Both the position numbers and the translations under genes were made by a program. The notes under the pieces were generated by a model. That model made no database searches, was not told where the DNA came from, and saw only the letters and a program-made list of their open reading frames with translations. 64,000 bases of DNA from Gymnorhina tibicen (taxonomy: Eukaryota > Chordata > Aves > Passeriformes > Artamidae): positions 1,453,421 to 1,517,420 of the forward strand of contig VXAZ01009370.1 in assembly GCA_013399875.1 (NCBI GenBank). The letters are read 5' to 3'. How positions within the stretch are numbered: position 1 is the stretch's first letter; every line of letters begins with the position of its first letter. Shown here piece after piece: positions 37,986-50,264 of this stretch.

Positions 37986-38063
37986 TCCCTCCTCCCTTCT
38001 TCCCTCCCCTCTGTCTGTCTCATTCCCTCTCTCCCCCCTCCTCACATTCCCTCTCCTCCGTGC
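37986..38063. repeat. Polypyrimidine/polypurine tract in FOXL3 5' region
   Basis: Nearly every base on the plus strand is C or T, with a few interruptions such as GTCTGTCTCA. The FOXL3 sense strand is therefore a GA-rich purine run about 65-145 nt upstream of the ATG. It would lie in the 5' UTR or core promoter. Confidence 0.7.
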
Positions 38064-38099
38064 ACACACACTCTCCGTGATGGGGTGGGGATTGTTTTT

Positions 38100-38570
38100 G
38101 CAATTCTCGCGTCCCAGACAGCCCGTCTGTTCGGATATTATTTTTTTTTGGTGGGGGGGTGGTTGTTATTGCTGTCCTTGCTGTTTCCCCCAGTGGGGTG
38201 GCACAGGCAGGCTGCTGGGGGCTGGGGGAGCCGGCGAATTGGGGGAGAACCTCTGAGCCGGGGTGCGCGGTGCCGGTAGCCGCGCTCGCCTCGCTGGGTG
38301 GTCCGGGCTGGAGAGGGGCCAGCGCTCCCCCCCGCCACATCCACAACGTGACAAAAGCAAACAGCATGATGTCAATAAATCACGCTTCAAGGTCTCCACT
38401 TGGAAATTAAACTTTGAGAACGGAGCGCAGCTCCCCACAGCCCCCCGAGTGCTCCCCCTCCGCGTTTTTCTCTCCCCGGTGGAGCAGGGTGGCTTTCTTA
38501 TTTATTTATTTTTAGAAAACCGACGTACAATAAACAGACGTTCCAGGCAGTAACGCACGCTCGTCCTGAT
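38100..38570 (-). promoter_or_regulatory. FOXL3: CpG-rich segment upstream of FOXL3, probable promoter
   Basis: CpG dinucleotides are scarce across most of the window but cluster here. The highest density is at about 38229-38330, with around 15 CpGs in about 100 bp. The segment begins about 180 bp upstream of the FOXL3 initiation codon. It also has G-rich runs on the plus strand (38151-38247) and an A/T run (38496-38512) that reads AAATAAATAAATAAG on the sense strand and could be TATA-like. The transcription start site cannot be placed from sequence. Promoter function is inferred from position and composition. Confidence 0.55.
38357..38395. promoter_or_regulatory. Putative motif cluster: forkhead, ATF/CREB-like, NR5A-like
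   Basis: Within 39 bp there is GCAAACA (38357-38363, forkhead-like), TGATGTCA (38367-38374, one mismatch from the TGACGTCA cAMP response element), ATAAATC (38375-38381, partial forkhead match) and TCAAGGTCT (38387-38395, one mismatch from the NR5A/SF-1 site TCAAGGTCA). It lies about 440-480 bp upstream of the FOXL3 ATG. These motif classes are known in gonadal gene promoters. Occupancy is inference. Confidence 0.3.
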
Positions 38571-41111
38571 CTGCAATCTATAATACAGTATAATAGACAT
38601 AAATTATATTTCCATGACTAAAGGAAAATCTGTATGTTCAAAGAAAGTAGAACAGAGGGATATGAGGGACTACTGTCAAGCAGGAAAGTAAAAGGAAAAT
38701 AGCTGTAGGCAGGAGAGCTGCCTGTGTGGGCTTTGATCTGAAGGATGAATTAGACTAATAGCCCTGTGTGTTGGCATCCAATACTGCAACAATTTAATAG
38801 TTTTTCAATGCTTTGGAGTGTTTTCCAACAAGTGATGTAAACCAAAGGCATCACGCACCATTTCAGGGGGGACATAAAAGGTGTGTGCCACATGATAATT
38901 AAATTATTTGAAGACAGCTCTGTCCCAGGAAATAGCCCCGGGAGGAAACGGGTTTTGGAAAAGAGAAAGCAAATTGGCATGCTGAGAGTTTCCCTGGATG
39001 GAAATATAAAAGCAGAACCACTACCAATGCAACTTTTGTTTTCTGCAGCATGTTTCATACAAAGTATGTCCCCAAACTGCTTTTGGAGTCAAAGGATACA
39101 ATTAGGGGAAAATTCATCTGAGTGATAAAGAGCCCTCTTAAATGATGCTTTGGTGGCTCCTAGAGTTCTGACAAAGATGGACATGAGAAGGCTTTTCCTG
39201 TGGAATATAACAAGACATTACAGCAGGGCATAGGGGGAAATACAAGGCGTGAGAAAAACCATATACATGAGGTGTTTTCTTGGGAATATGAAGCCAGAGC
39301 AGATAGCCAAAATAAAAATTATCTCCACTCTAAAATACATCAATAGGCATATGCATGAGGCATCCACTGCAGAGGAGGTGTTAATTCAAAGGGTCAGCTG
39401 CTGCTGCCTAAGGCATTAGCAGGGCTTTAATATTGAGCAAGATAGAGCAGATTCAGTGGAGGAAAATGAAATATATAATGCCTGATCTTCATTCGTACTC
39501 TGTCCAGCTGGACTAGAAGGTTTCAAGTAAAGAAGAAGCGCCACAGATTTGGGAAGATTCTCCCCCGCTAAAACCCATGATCCTTGAGACACAAGTAGGT
39601 GTCCACCTTGATTTTTAGCAGTGGTTCTTCTCTTTGGAGGTGTTTTACCTCACTGAAATTCCAGTAACCCAAACTAAAGGCTAAAAAAGGTCTTGCTTCT
39701 GATTTATAACAATTTCAAAAAGCAGAACTGAGTTGGTTGACTGATTTTACCCAATTTGTAAGCACCCTTTTTTCAGTTCTTTGTATTATATTTATGAAAG
39801 CTGGCTTGCTAAGAAAGTCAGACAACACACTTTGACCAAAGTCCTCACATATTTACTGACAATATTTAATAGGTGAAGTCTTTTGTATCGGGAATTAGAG
39901 CAAATGACCGTAGTGTCATTTATGTAGTAATGTTAATTATCTCTATTCCTGTATTTTCTTGCAAGGGTGGGTGTAACCCACTTCTCCACGCCAAGCACTT
40001 CTGCAATGTGCATTTCAGCTCACGGCCACTGTATTCCTCACCCATTCCAGTGGGAGATAAATTAAACTGGATTAAATTTCCATCTCAGCAGTTGGTTTGT
40101 GAGACTCAGTCGAGAAAAGGGAGTCAGATAAAAACAACCTGTGCTGGTGTCCTTGGGCAGCACCTCGGGAGTGAGTGGGACCACGGGTGGGTGGTGCAGG
40201 GGCAGCTTGGCAAGACACAGGAAACTCCTGCCATTGCCATTTGTGTCACACGTCATCTGGGGACAGACATCATCACTTCCTGAGAGCTGGAGGGTTTGGT
40301 TTCCGGCTCTGTAAAGATCATTCACCTGCTGCAAATCCATACAGACCGTAAGAAGAACACAAACCATTCCCGAGTCCTACAGGATCAGAAACAAATTATA
40401 CCTGATCTCTCATAAACTTGCTTCTGAAATCCAAAACCGGCGGAATATTCCTCAAGGTAATTTCTAAAGCCTGCGTGCTGATATTTTACCCCCGAGTGAA
40501 TGCTTATGGTCCAATTATAACCCTTGAAAATAATATTCACAAAGAAGTGCTAACGTGCTCTTGTGTGTGCCATGGTGGGGCGAGCAGGTGCCGTGCTCAT
40601 GGTGGCAGAACATGTTGTACAATAGCTTTTTTCCCAGCATCTGTGCAGCCATTACAGTTTAACTAGAGCCACTATAACTCACCCCTGTCATTATCATAAA
40701 AGCATAATTTTGCCAGGCTAGTGTTTTCTTGTGTTGTATATTTTCAGAACACAAAGTTGTAAACCATTTGATTTGAGATAGTAAATAGGCAGTAAAAACG
40801 CCGTGAAAGATTTGACTCATTTTTTAAACATTGATATTAAAAAGTTATTTGCAATTTTTGTAATTATGACAGAGATTATGAAAGTTGTACGTGAAATTCA
40901 GACGAGTCATAAATCCAAACTGGGCTGAATTACTGCTCATTATGGGATAACAGAATTACAGTGAGCACCTCAGTGTTTAGGACTGAATGCTGGCATTCCA
41001 GTCTTCTTACTGGTGTAGACTGGTGTCTCCCAGCAGCACAACTCCTCCTGCTGTCTCTCAGACTTGGTTGTAGTTTAGGACTTTATTCCAAACCTTTTAA
41101 ATTTATCATGT
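38571..41111. other. Intergenic DNA upstream of FOXL3, no gene recognised
   Basis: No exon or transposon is visible. The AT-rich part at about 40640-40960 is repeat-free and may be regulatory. No transcript in the opposite direction is supported. Confidence 0.5.
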
Positions 41112-41385
41112 AATCATAGAATTATTTGGAATGGAGGGCACATTCTAAGATCATCCTGTTCCAGCCCCTTCTGCCATGGGCAGGGACATCTTCCCCTATC
41201 CCAGGCTGCTCCAAGCCCCATCCATCCTGGCCTTGGGCACTGCCAGGGATCCAGGGGCAGCCACAGCTGCTCTGGGCACCCTGTGCCAGGGCCTCTCTAC
41301 CCTCACAGGGAAGAATTTCTTTCTTACATTCAACCTAAATCTGCTCTCATTCAGTTTAAATCAGTGGAAACCAGTGGTGTCCTCC
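41112..41385 (-). mobile_element. CR1 LINE 3'-end fragment
   Basis: It starts on the plus strand with AATCATAGAATTATTTGGAA, the complement of the CR1 3' terminus. It continues through CCAGCCCCTTCTGCC, TATCCCAGGCTGCTCCAAGC, GTGCCAGGGCCTC and GAAGAATTTCTTTC. The element therefore reads on the minus strand and is 5'-truncated. Confidence 0.92.
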
Positions 41386-42608
41386 AGCAGGCTTTGAATC
41401 CCTCAACAACAACCTACACCACCAGTAAACTGCTTTCTTTTTAGAACATTTTAGTACAAGATCTCTAGCTCTGGCAAAGAGGAGAATGGGGAAATGCAGG
41501 GTCTTATGCACTTTTTCTCCTAGTTATTTTGGTGTGGGTTAAGAAGGAGACTTCCCCAAACTTGGATGGGTATTTGGCTCTGCCTATGAGAGGTATCACG
41601 GTGACCCTCATTCCTAGGAAAGGGATGAGGCTTCCCACACTGCCCACCTGAATTTCAGCCTAAATTTCTCTCTGCTTCACCCACACCCATCAGCTGAATT
41701 GCTTTCCCTTCTGCATCTCTTTTGCGTTCACATGCAGAACTTCATGGAAATAAAATTTGCACCTCAATTTGTGGTTTTCTGCTGGAGTTCAGTGAGAATT
41801 GTTTATATTTCCTAGCCAGGGGGTTATTTGGAGAAGCATTCCTCGTCTGCATGCCTGCTAGCTGCAGCAGCGTAAAACTCATGCATAAAACACAGCACGG
41901 GTTTCTACAAAAACAGGAACGTGGGCAGGAAACCTTCAGTGACAATTGATCACATCAGAGGTGATAAATAAGTGAGCAGCTATAGAAACTAGCTCAGACA
42001 CATCACCCCTGCCCTGGCTGGATAAGGAGAGTCACAAGGCATATGCGAAAATCCATTTCTGGAGATTCTCAGGTGTGTTTTGGCAGTGAAAAATAGGAAA
42101 AGGAGGATTTCCAGGGGGAAAAGTCAGTTCTCCTACCTACTCTTGTATTGTGACTCATTTGCTCTCATGCATTCATGGCTTCAGAGACAGTGGAGGGAGA
42201 ATGTGGACAAGTCTCTAGCTTTTAGATGCTTATTAAGTGAAATTCTAGAATTTTTTTAAACACATTTTCTACTTAAACCCAAATGAAATGGAAAGATATT
42301 TTAAAAGCTTTTTAAACAATTGGAAAATAAATAAATAATCACTTTTGGTTGGATGAAATTGTTTGAGTTCACCTAAAAGAACAACTAAAATTTTATATTC
42401 TGTCCTTGGTTTGCCCAGCGCCTTTCTGCTGGAGGGATGTTGGTGGTTGAAAGGACACATCCTCATTTCTCTCTTTGACGTGGGACATGAGGCAGGGGTT
42501 CAGAGTTTGTGTCCTCGTGGTTTGGCATTCTTCTCCTTCAGCACAAAATTAAATCCCTGCAGACAGAGACACAGGAGGGATGTGCAAGCTCGCACCAGAG
42601 ACCTGCCA
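41386..42608. other. Spacer between two CR1 fragments, no gene recognised
   Basis: Unique-looking sequence with no exon evidence. The open frames here are short and without protein character. Confidence 0.5.
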
Positions 42609-42787
42609 TGGAACCACAGAGCAGTTTGGGTTGAAAAGGGCCTTAAAGCTCATCTCATCCCAGCCCCTTCCACTATCCCAGGCTGCTCCAAGCCCCGTCC
42701 AGCCTGGCCTTGGACACTTCCAGGGATCCAGGGGCAACCTGTGCCAGGGCCTCCCCACCCTCACAGCCAGGAATTTCTTCTATCCTT
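42609..42787 (-). mobile_element. CR1 LINE fragment
   Basis: A plus-strand GGAACCACAGAGCAG segment is followed by TTGAAAAGGGCCTTAAAGC, TATCCCAGGCTGCTCCAAGC and GTGCCAGGGCCTCC. This is the same CR1 3' region and orientation as the copy about 1.2 kb earlier, but shorter and with a degraded terminus. Confidence 0.9.
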
Positions 42788-45700
42788 CGTGTTAGCGGGA
42801 TTTTTCCTGCCTCAGCTGTGAAAGCCTCCGAAATCCTAATCCATGAGGCTTTTGGAGTTGAGAAGGAAGAGCTGGAGGGTTTGAAAGGAGGGTGAGTTGA
42901 GAGATGATGCCCATTCTTTGCCACATAGAGCACTTCTTGGGCTGGCACAACCATCATGCCCCGACTCGGTGTACACTTGCTTACCAGAAATGGACACGAC
43001 CCTGGCACAGCTGCCTCACCTCATCCTTCTTTGGTCACTTCTCATTCCAGCTGTCCAGAATCATTTGGCGATAGGCCTCCCTTCATACATTGTTTGAATT
43101 CTGCACCAGACACAGCTAATAACTTGGGCCAGGAAACTTGTTCCAGATGTTAATTAACTCCCTCTGCATTAACTGGAATCACACAATTAAGGCCTGATTA
43201 TTTATAAAACCATTTTGTCAAGAGAATTAGGAGAATTAGAAACATCCTGGCTCACACTTTCACACAAATGTCCATGTGCTGTAAAATTGTGGAAACTGGC
43301 ACGAGCTGTCCCACACATTTATTTTCAGCCATCATAATTATTCCAGGGGAGAAAGGGCAAGAGTCAGCCAGGCGTGGAGGAGCAGCACTGGAACAAAGGA
43401 ACAGATTCCCAGCTGAGCAAAGGTCAACTGCTGTGGTACCATCATCCCTTAGAGATTCCTATCAACCATCCCACAGGCAGAGGGTCTCTCCTAGGGCCAT
43501 CAGGCTCAGTGATGAGCAGCCTCATGCTGCCCAGACACAAACTGTAGTATTTAGGTAGCTACTGGAGGGCCAGACCCGTGTCTGTGGTGCTTTGTCAGCT
43601 CTCTACCACACCTTCATTGGTTTAAGGGATTTTTCTGGGGGTCGCACAAGCACTTGGCAGACCCACAACACAGCAAATTTGAACTAATTCAAACCTGTCC
43701 CTCCCATCTGCCTTGCTCACATTTCAGAGAATCTGGGAGTTTTTATTATCTGATATGGGCAAAATGGAGAAATACAAGGCAAACAAATGCAAGGAGCACA
43801 AGCTTTGCCCGAGCTGACTGGACACATGCGGTCCTGCAAGTGCAAAGGTAACTGGCCCACGGTGATGCAGTTTGGCACCTTCCAGATGGGTGGGGAGGGG
43901 GATTCTGAGCAGCTGGAGCATATGCACAGCTCGTCTGTGTCTCCAGCCACCAGAGATGGGCCCTGGGAACAGCTGTGACCCTGCAGGGACTGTTTGAACC
44001 GAGGCTGAGTGGTCAGCTCGAATCGAGGATCCCCTGGAGCTGCCCTGGCCGAGCCCGGGAGGTTCAGTGGTGTGTGCTGGCCCAGGGCAGGCTGAGCAGT
44101 GGGTGGGAACTCACTGCCTCCTTCTGTGCCCCGCTGCCACCTTTTCTACTCCCAAACCCTGCACCTCAGGGAACAGGAGGGATGGGGAGAGGCAGCACTC
44201 TTATGTTTTGCCGATTTTATTTTCGTTTGAAAGTAGTAATTCATTTCAGTTCACTTACTCATAGCACTCTCCCACGCAGAAGTTTTCTGGGAGCTGCATG
44301 AACAATCCCAAAACAATGCAGATCAAACTGGCAGGGCAAAAGCAACTGGGAATTGGTCCCTAAGCAAGTGCTGTTATTTGTTTAGGGGAAGGGGATGGCA
44401 GGCAGGAACACCACCTTCCTTCAGAACTGAGCTGCAGGATGACCTCTCCCCAGGTTCTCTATCTACTGGTGTCTCTTCAGGCGTAATCCCTTCACATTTC
44501 TCAATAAGGGGCAACCTGTGGCTGCACAAACCTCCTAGGATAGTCCAGTTTTCCACAATACCCATCTTTATAATAGGGTCACGCTTTGTAATCTGTTTCC
44601 CAAACCTTTATTATCAAGTGATAATAATATTTCACCATTACAAACATGATTTCTTTTCTTTGGGTAATTCACCCCTCCTCATTCATAATTCTGATTTGAT
44701 GTATTTCTTCCTGTAAGCAAATTCAATTATCAAGGCTTTCCTTCATTCTGACAAAAAAAAATAGTTTGTGTTTTGATAATACCAGTTAAACTACTCGACT
44801 TCCTTTCAGGATAAACTCTTGGTGGTTAATGTGTCAGGGACATGTGATTACATTTTCCTCAATGCCAGACATAAGCTGCCTTCTCTTCCTCTGAATTAGA
44901 ATAATCATTCACGTCCATCATTTACCATCCTTCAAGTATTTGGCTTTCCACCACATGAAAGCCACTGGCAGCAGAGAACCAGAGCTAACATTGTGCTCCG
45001 AGGTTACTGCTGATAGCTCCTTCAAGAGGTGTAAGCTCCCTTCTTGCTTTTCCCATCCTTTTCATCTCATGAGAGGCTTTCTGATGCACACACAGCAGAG
45101 TCTGAAGGGAAATAAGCTTTGATCTCTGCCACCTCAAGTGCATCCCCCACCGTTAGTAGTTTCAGGTGAAAATATTTGTAGAGTAATGCTAGTCCTCAGC
45201 TGCTGTCTTTGCCAAGGTGAGGAGCTTTGCTGCGTGCCTGTTTGTGAAGCCATGGTTGATGTTTGAGCTGGGTAAGTGTAATGAAAAGGCTCTCCATATA
45301 AATGTAAACCAGCTTTGTTTCAGCTTCTTCTCATTGAGTTTTGACTTTAGATTATTTTTCTTCATCAGCTTTTCAGTTTGAAACGTCTCTGGGATTTAAA
45401 AGTGGCTGAAGCCAACTTGTAGCACTAAAAATTTCTCATTTTCAGTGTCTTTTAGGCAGCTGAATTTAACAAAATGGGACCTTCAAAAAGCCGAGTGTTT
45501 TAATGGAAGCTCAGCTCCTTCCCATGAATCTGGTGTACGGCATTTTTAGGAATATATAGGTAAGTTCTCAGTAAACCACGTGTCTTAATTAAGAGTAGAT
45601 TTCCTTATTTGAGAGTCAAATCCTGCGTATTTTCTGACTAACCTGTTTCTGCAGCAGCTCGTTTGGCTGTGTGCAAGCAGAGGAGTGGTTATTCACAAGC

Positions 45701-48700
45701 ACATCTCCCTGCTGATGAGGATTTGTGAGAGCAGTTTATTTTTCTTTAGTATCTTCCTCATTTTCCACGTTGTTCCTCAATTCCTATGAATAATTCTTAG
45801 GACTCCTGAATTTAGAAATTATGGCCCTAATTCTTGAGCACTGGATAGAACGCTTTTAGGGAAATAATAGAAAATGATTTATAAGTATTTTACCACTGGT
45901 GTGAATTTCCAGGCAAACAGCAATTTATGAAACTTAGAGGGTTCAGGGGCTCTGTATTTGGCTGCGTATGATCAAAAGCTAAAAAATAGGATCTGGGAAA
46001 TCACAGGGTAGCCAAGTTAGCACTTTTACCATGGGGAAGACATTCCTAAATCCAACAGCTCCTGCACTCACCTGCTCCAACAGTGGTGAGCGGCCCCCAA
46101 AGTGAAGGAAACCCAACACCTCTTCTTACAGCTGCAACCCACCCGTGTGGTGAAATTGGTCTTTCACGAGGTATTTTGCAGCGTGAAGCTCCACCAGAAA
46201 TAGAGCAGTTTCGTGCCCTTTCTGCTGCCCACAGCACAGTCTGCAGGCACGGCTCCAGGGGCACCCAAATAACCCAAAGCTGCACCTGGCAAATAGAGCC
46301 ACAAAGGGCTCGGGTGGATTGGCACCGTGGCAGCTGCTGGGGGGAACGGGAGCAGAGCGGGAGGAGTTGTGTGGGTGGTGACAAGGACCGCGACACGACC
46401 CAGGAAACAACAAGGAATGTGTCTATATTTAATCGCAGATCCTGTTGTTGGTGATAGCCTGAAGGAGGAACCTCAGGGTTACCCTTTGTAGGCTGGTCCT
46501 TAGCAGGGTGACAGGTGGGTGGAGGTGAGACACGGATTATTTCAGCCATTGTTTCTTTAAAGCTGCTTGGGAGTCTTGACAAATCAACCTTTTGTTTGTT
46601 TGTTTGTTTTGTTCTTCAACACCAGTCAATTCGGAAAGAAAAAAGACAGCCAAAATCATAAAAGGGGATTTTAAATGCTCAGACACTAACGAGGAATGTC
46701 ATGACCCTCCAAATCATGTGTTGCCACTGCCCAACACCCAGGAGAGGAAGCAATGGTACCAGACAGATCTGGTTATTTTGCTTCATGTCTCCAGTTTTAT
46801 TCCACCCAAACAACACAGCCCGTGCTGAAATGATGAGCAGTGATCTGCAGGACAAATGACCCCGCTCTGCAAGCTGCCCTTTCCAACAGTACCCAGCAGC
46901 AGAGCTCTTGGCTGACTTACCAGGGCTCGGTGGCTCTCGTGTGAGCTGCTCAGCAAGTTTGGGAAAGGCTTGAAGCAGCCTCTTTGATGGGGCTGCTGAA
47001 GGACATTCATCCCGTGGCAGCAGCCTACAAACAGAAACAATCTTGAAAATTGCTCAGATGCATTGGTGCTGACAAAGGACACCGGGGTGGGAAAAGGGTT
47101 TCTAGGAAGCAGGACTCAAAGAAGCCGAATTTCCACTTAAAATAAGCAGGCAATCCCATTCTGGCATGTGCTGCAGAGAGCTCTGCTGGTAGGTGAGAAA
47201 ACTGGAGCATGGGAGTTTTATGGGTCATACCATGTACTTTGAGCTATTCTGCACTAACTGAGCTTGAGAGGGAACACATCTTTTTGTTTATTTTATCCAA
47301 TAAGTGAAAATCAGGCACCAGGATGAGAAGATTGCAGAAGGGCTATCTGAATCGTGAACTCTTACTTGCATTTTGAAATACAACTCAATAGAAATCTTGG
47401 ATCCCAAAAACCTCAAAATTTGGAGCATGCAGAATTCATCTCATTTTTTTGTGGTTAATGGCCTATATATCTCTATCTTTTGTGGGGAAAACTTCTGCTT
47501 AAAAAAAAAGGCATTGCAGCTCTTTATTTGGTACAGGGCTGGAGAGCATCGAGCACAGAGCCAGAGATGTATTTATTTAGATTCACTCCCCTGGAACACG
47601 GGTGGGGATGGACATGTTCTTAATTAAATCTTGGAGTTTAGAAGATTGTTTCCCAAGGTTATTTTTGGTTGCTGCAGTCTGGATCTGTAGCTCGTTGCCT
47701 GGCTGCAACCCCACTGCACTCATATCTGATTGGGGCAGTTTAGAACTTAATCTTTATTCGGAAGCAAAGAAGACCAACCGTTCCCCAATTTGAAGGGATG
47801 TCCCCAGTTTTCTTTAGGAGAGTGTAAAGCTGTTCAAGCCATCTGAGTCTTACAAACCTCTCCATCTCACAGCAGTCTGAGCCTGCAGCTTCTCAGTGTA
47901 TTTTGCTACCAGATGAGGGGTAGACTGGGAAACCTCTGAATTTCTTGAAGCTGTCTAAGGAAAAGGCAACACCTTTGTGAAAGAGTGCTCCTTTTCTCAT
48001 CCTGTTCCCCTACCCTGGCATCAGCTCCCCCAGGCCGTGGTGCTCACAGGGCACAAGCTGTGCTATGGTGGGAGAAGTGATGGGAGGGGAAATGGGGACA
48101 AGTTGGAATGGGAACAGCGCTTCAACTAATAACTCCAATTAATAACTCCTTATTATCCATTTGGAGGTTATTTAATATGATTCAAGGGGGTTGAACGGCT
48201 GTAAATGCTCACTGTTCAGAAGAAATAACTAGCTTGTCCATTCTGAGGAAGCTAATCCAGTGGAGCTAATGAAATCATCCCAAAAACCTGCATTGCATGA
48301 GGTCATCAGAAGCAATTTGGTTTCAAGCGGTAACATCAAATTGCATTCAGGAACTGGCAGCACTGTGACACTGGAACAGGTTGTCCCCACAAAAATGTCC
48401 CCAGAAAGGGTTCAGCTGTGTCCCAGGCTGTAGTATCAGGATGCTCCCAGTGGAGCACTGGCATCTGGCAGGGTGTGGGGGGCTGGTGAGGGAGTGCAGA
48501 GCCCACTGCCCCTCTCCCTTCCAGCTTTGTCCCACCCTGTGCTTATCATGCTGAGCAAGAGAGGAGGGTCCCGCAGTGTATATTCCTTCAGGGCAGCTGC
48601 TGTTCTCTGCTCAGCATCAAATCCCTCTTAATCCCTTGGAGGGAAAGAGCCCAGGTGCTGCTTGCTCAGTTTCATTACACAGGAGCAGATCTGAAACCAT

Positions 48701-49239
48701 TAGAGAGCCCTTTTCCAAGCACAGCTGCCTACTAAACCTCATGGTGCTTGTTCACAACTTTTCTCTCCTTGGACAGCCAAGAAGCAACAGCTTTTTGGGT
48801 AAAACCCATTGAAAGTTTTAACTCGGCTTCTGTGCTGTACTCCCCGAGGAGAGGAGAAGGATCGAGGTCTTGCAAGGATGAGAATGATGCTGAAAGTTAT
48901 TGACCTGCAAAATGGAGGTAACCAGCACTGTTCTAGCCATTTGGTTTTGCGTTTTCTTTCTACTCTCCCAACCATTCACTGCTGGCCTGGTTGCATTAGA
49001 AATGAGAACTGCATGAAGACATGGTCTGTCTGTGCATCAGGCAGTTTCTTGTCTCAGTCTCTAGGTTTATTTCAAGTTCTTGTAGTAGTTGAGACTGTTA
49101 TTGAATTAATATTATTTATGATTTCTTTATTAGCAGATGGGAAAGCTGAATTTGGACACATCACTTAATGGCTGTCTGAGGCATCACGTGCACCTGCATT
49201 TTGGAGGCAGAAATTGGTGGATTTGCCAAGCTTTGCTGT
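42788..49239. other. Intergenic DNA, no gene recognised
   Basis: No exon is supported. The 178-codon minus frame at 46046-46582 shows no recognisable domain and overlaps other frames of similar length, so I treat it as chance. A (TTTG)n run is at 46591-46612. Confidence 0.5.
46591..46612 (+). repeat. (TTTG)n simple repeat
   Basis: About five TTTG units. Confidence 0.9.
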
Positions 49240-49542
49240 TGCCTGGACACGCTCCAGCACTTCAGTGTCTTTCTTGTCATGAGGGGCCCCGAACTGAATC
49301 CAGGATTTGAGGTGTGGCCTCCCCAGTGCCCAGCACAGAGGCACAATCACTGCCCTGGTCCTGCTGGCCACACTGCTGGTCCGGGCCAGGTGCCATGGGC
49401 GTTCCTGGCCACCTGGGCACACCTGGCTCATGTTCACCCACTGCAGACCAGCATCCCCAGGTCCTTTCCAACCACTCTGCCCCAGTCCTGTGGCACTGCA
49501 GGAGGTGCTTGTGACCCAAATGCAGGACCTGGTACTGAGCCA
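49240..49542 (-). mobile_element. CR1 LINE internal fragment
   Basis: The plus strand carries GGACACGCTCCAGCACTTCA, GTGTCTTTCTTGTCATGAGG, GCACAATCACTGCCCTGGTC, CTGGCCACACTGCTG and GTGACCCAAATGCAGGACC. In CR1 these lie 5' of the terminal 300 bp, on the complement strand. The copy lacks the extreme 3' end and has no intact reading frame. Open frames across it are decayed element sequence, not genes. Confidence 0.9.
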
Positions 49543-49964
49543 CACTCGTATGTGCTGATAACCTAATATTAAACTGATTAATGGTTTGATAGCTCAGTTG
49601 TCACACTGCGAACCAGGAAACACCTCCCCTGCCAAGTGAGAGGTCACTACCAAGCTTAATGTGAATTTAATAAAAGCACACACACAGCTGCTGGCTCCAG
49701 ATGGTGGGCAACGGGTCAGGGTCACGTCCTTTGCTCACCTTGACAGCAATTCACACAAAGACAGGAAAATCTGTCCAGCGACATGCGTTCCTGCAGAGCC
49801 GCCCCGATCACAGCAGGGATACGGGAGTATTTCCTGTGCTGTGGGACGGAGCAATGTCTCCAATCACTGGTACCCTCCTGAGCCGGGTGATGCTGCTGCT
49901 GCCGCCCTCTAGATGGTGCAGTCTGATAAAAAATTTGAGAAAGAACGGTAATTTGCTTTGAGGG

Positions 49965-49997
49965 TTTTTTTTCCTTTTCTTTTCTTTTCTTTTTTTG
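49965..49997 (+). repeat. (TTTTC)n simple repeat
   Basis: T-rich run with regular C interruptions. Confidence 0.8.
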
Positions 49998-50210
49998 GCT
50001 GGGCAGAGATTTTTTAATTGCATTTGCAGGAGGGTATTTTGCCAATGGCTGGGAACTGGAACACTGCACTGCTGGTAATTCCCTTAAGTGCAGGGATGGG
50101 AGCTTGATCCACCTGGTTTATGAATATTTTGTGAAACCTGGTGCACTGTACTGCACTGTACCTTGAGATGTTTTACACGTTACGTTTCTACCTATACCGT
50201 TCTGTATGCA

Positions 50211-50264
50211 TTTTTTTTTTTTTTTTTTTTNNNNNNNNNNNNNNNNNNNNNNNNNNTTTTTTTT
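50211..50264. repeat. Poly(T) enclosing an assembly gap
   Basis: T20 (50211-50230), 26 N (50231-50256), then T8. The true T-run length is unknown. It may be the complement of a retroposon poly(A) tail. Confidence 0.9.

Noticed and set aside
46046..46582. 178-codon minus-strand open frame
   Set aside because: No domain, splice context or protein-like periodicity, and a 123-codon frame runs on the opposite strand.
49277..49566. Overlapping ~66-126-codon frames on both strands
   Set aside because: They fall inside the CR1 fragment and are decayed element sequence.
49890..49925. CTCF-like site (CCGCCCTCTAGATGG)
   Set aside because: One extra base interrupts the core relative to the consensus spacing, so the match is not good enough to call.
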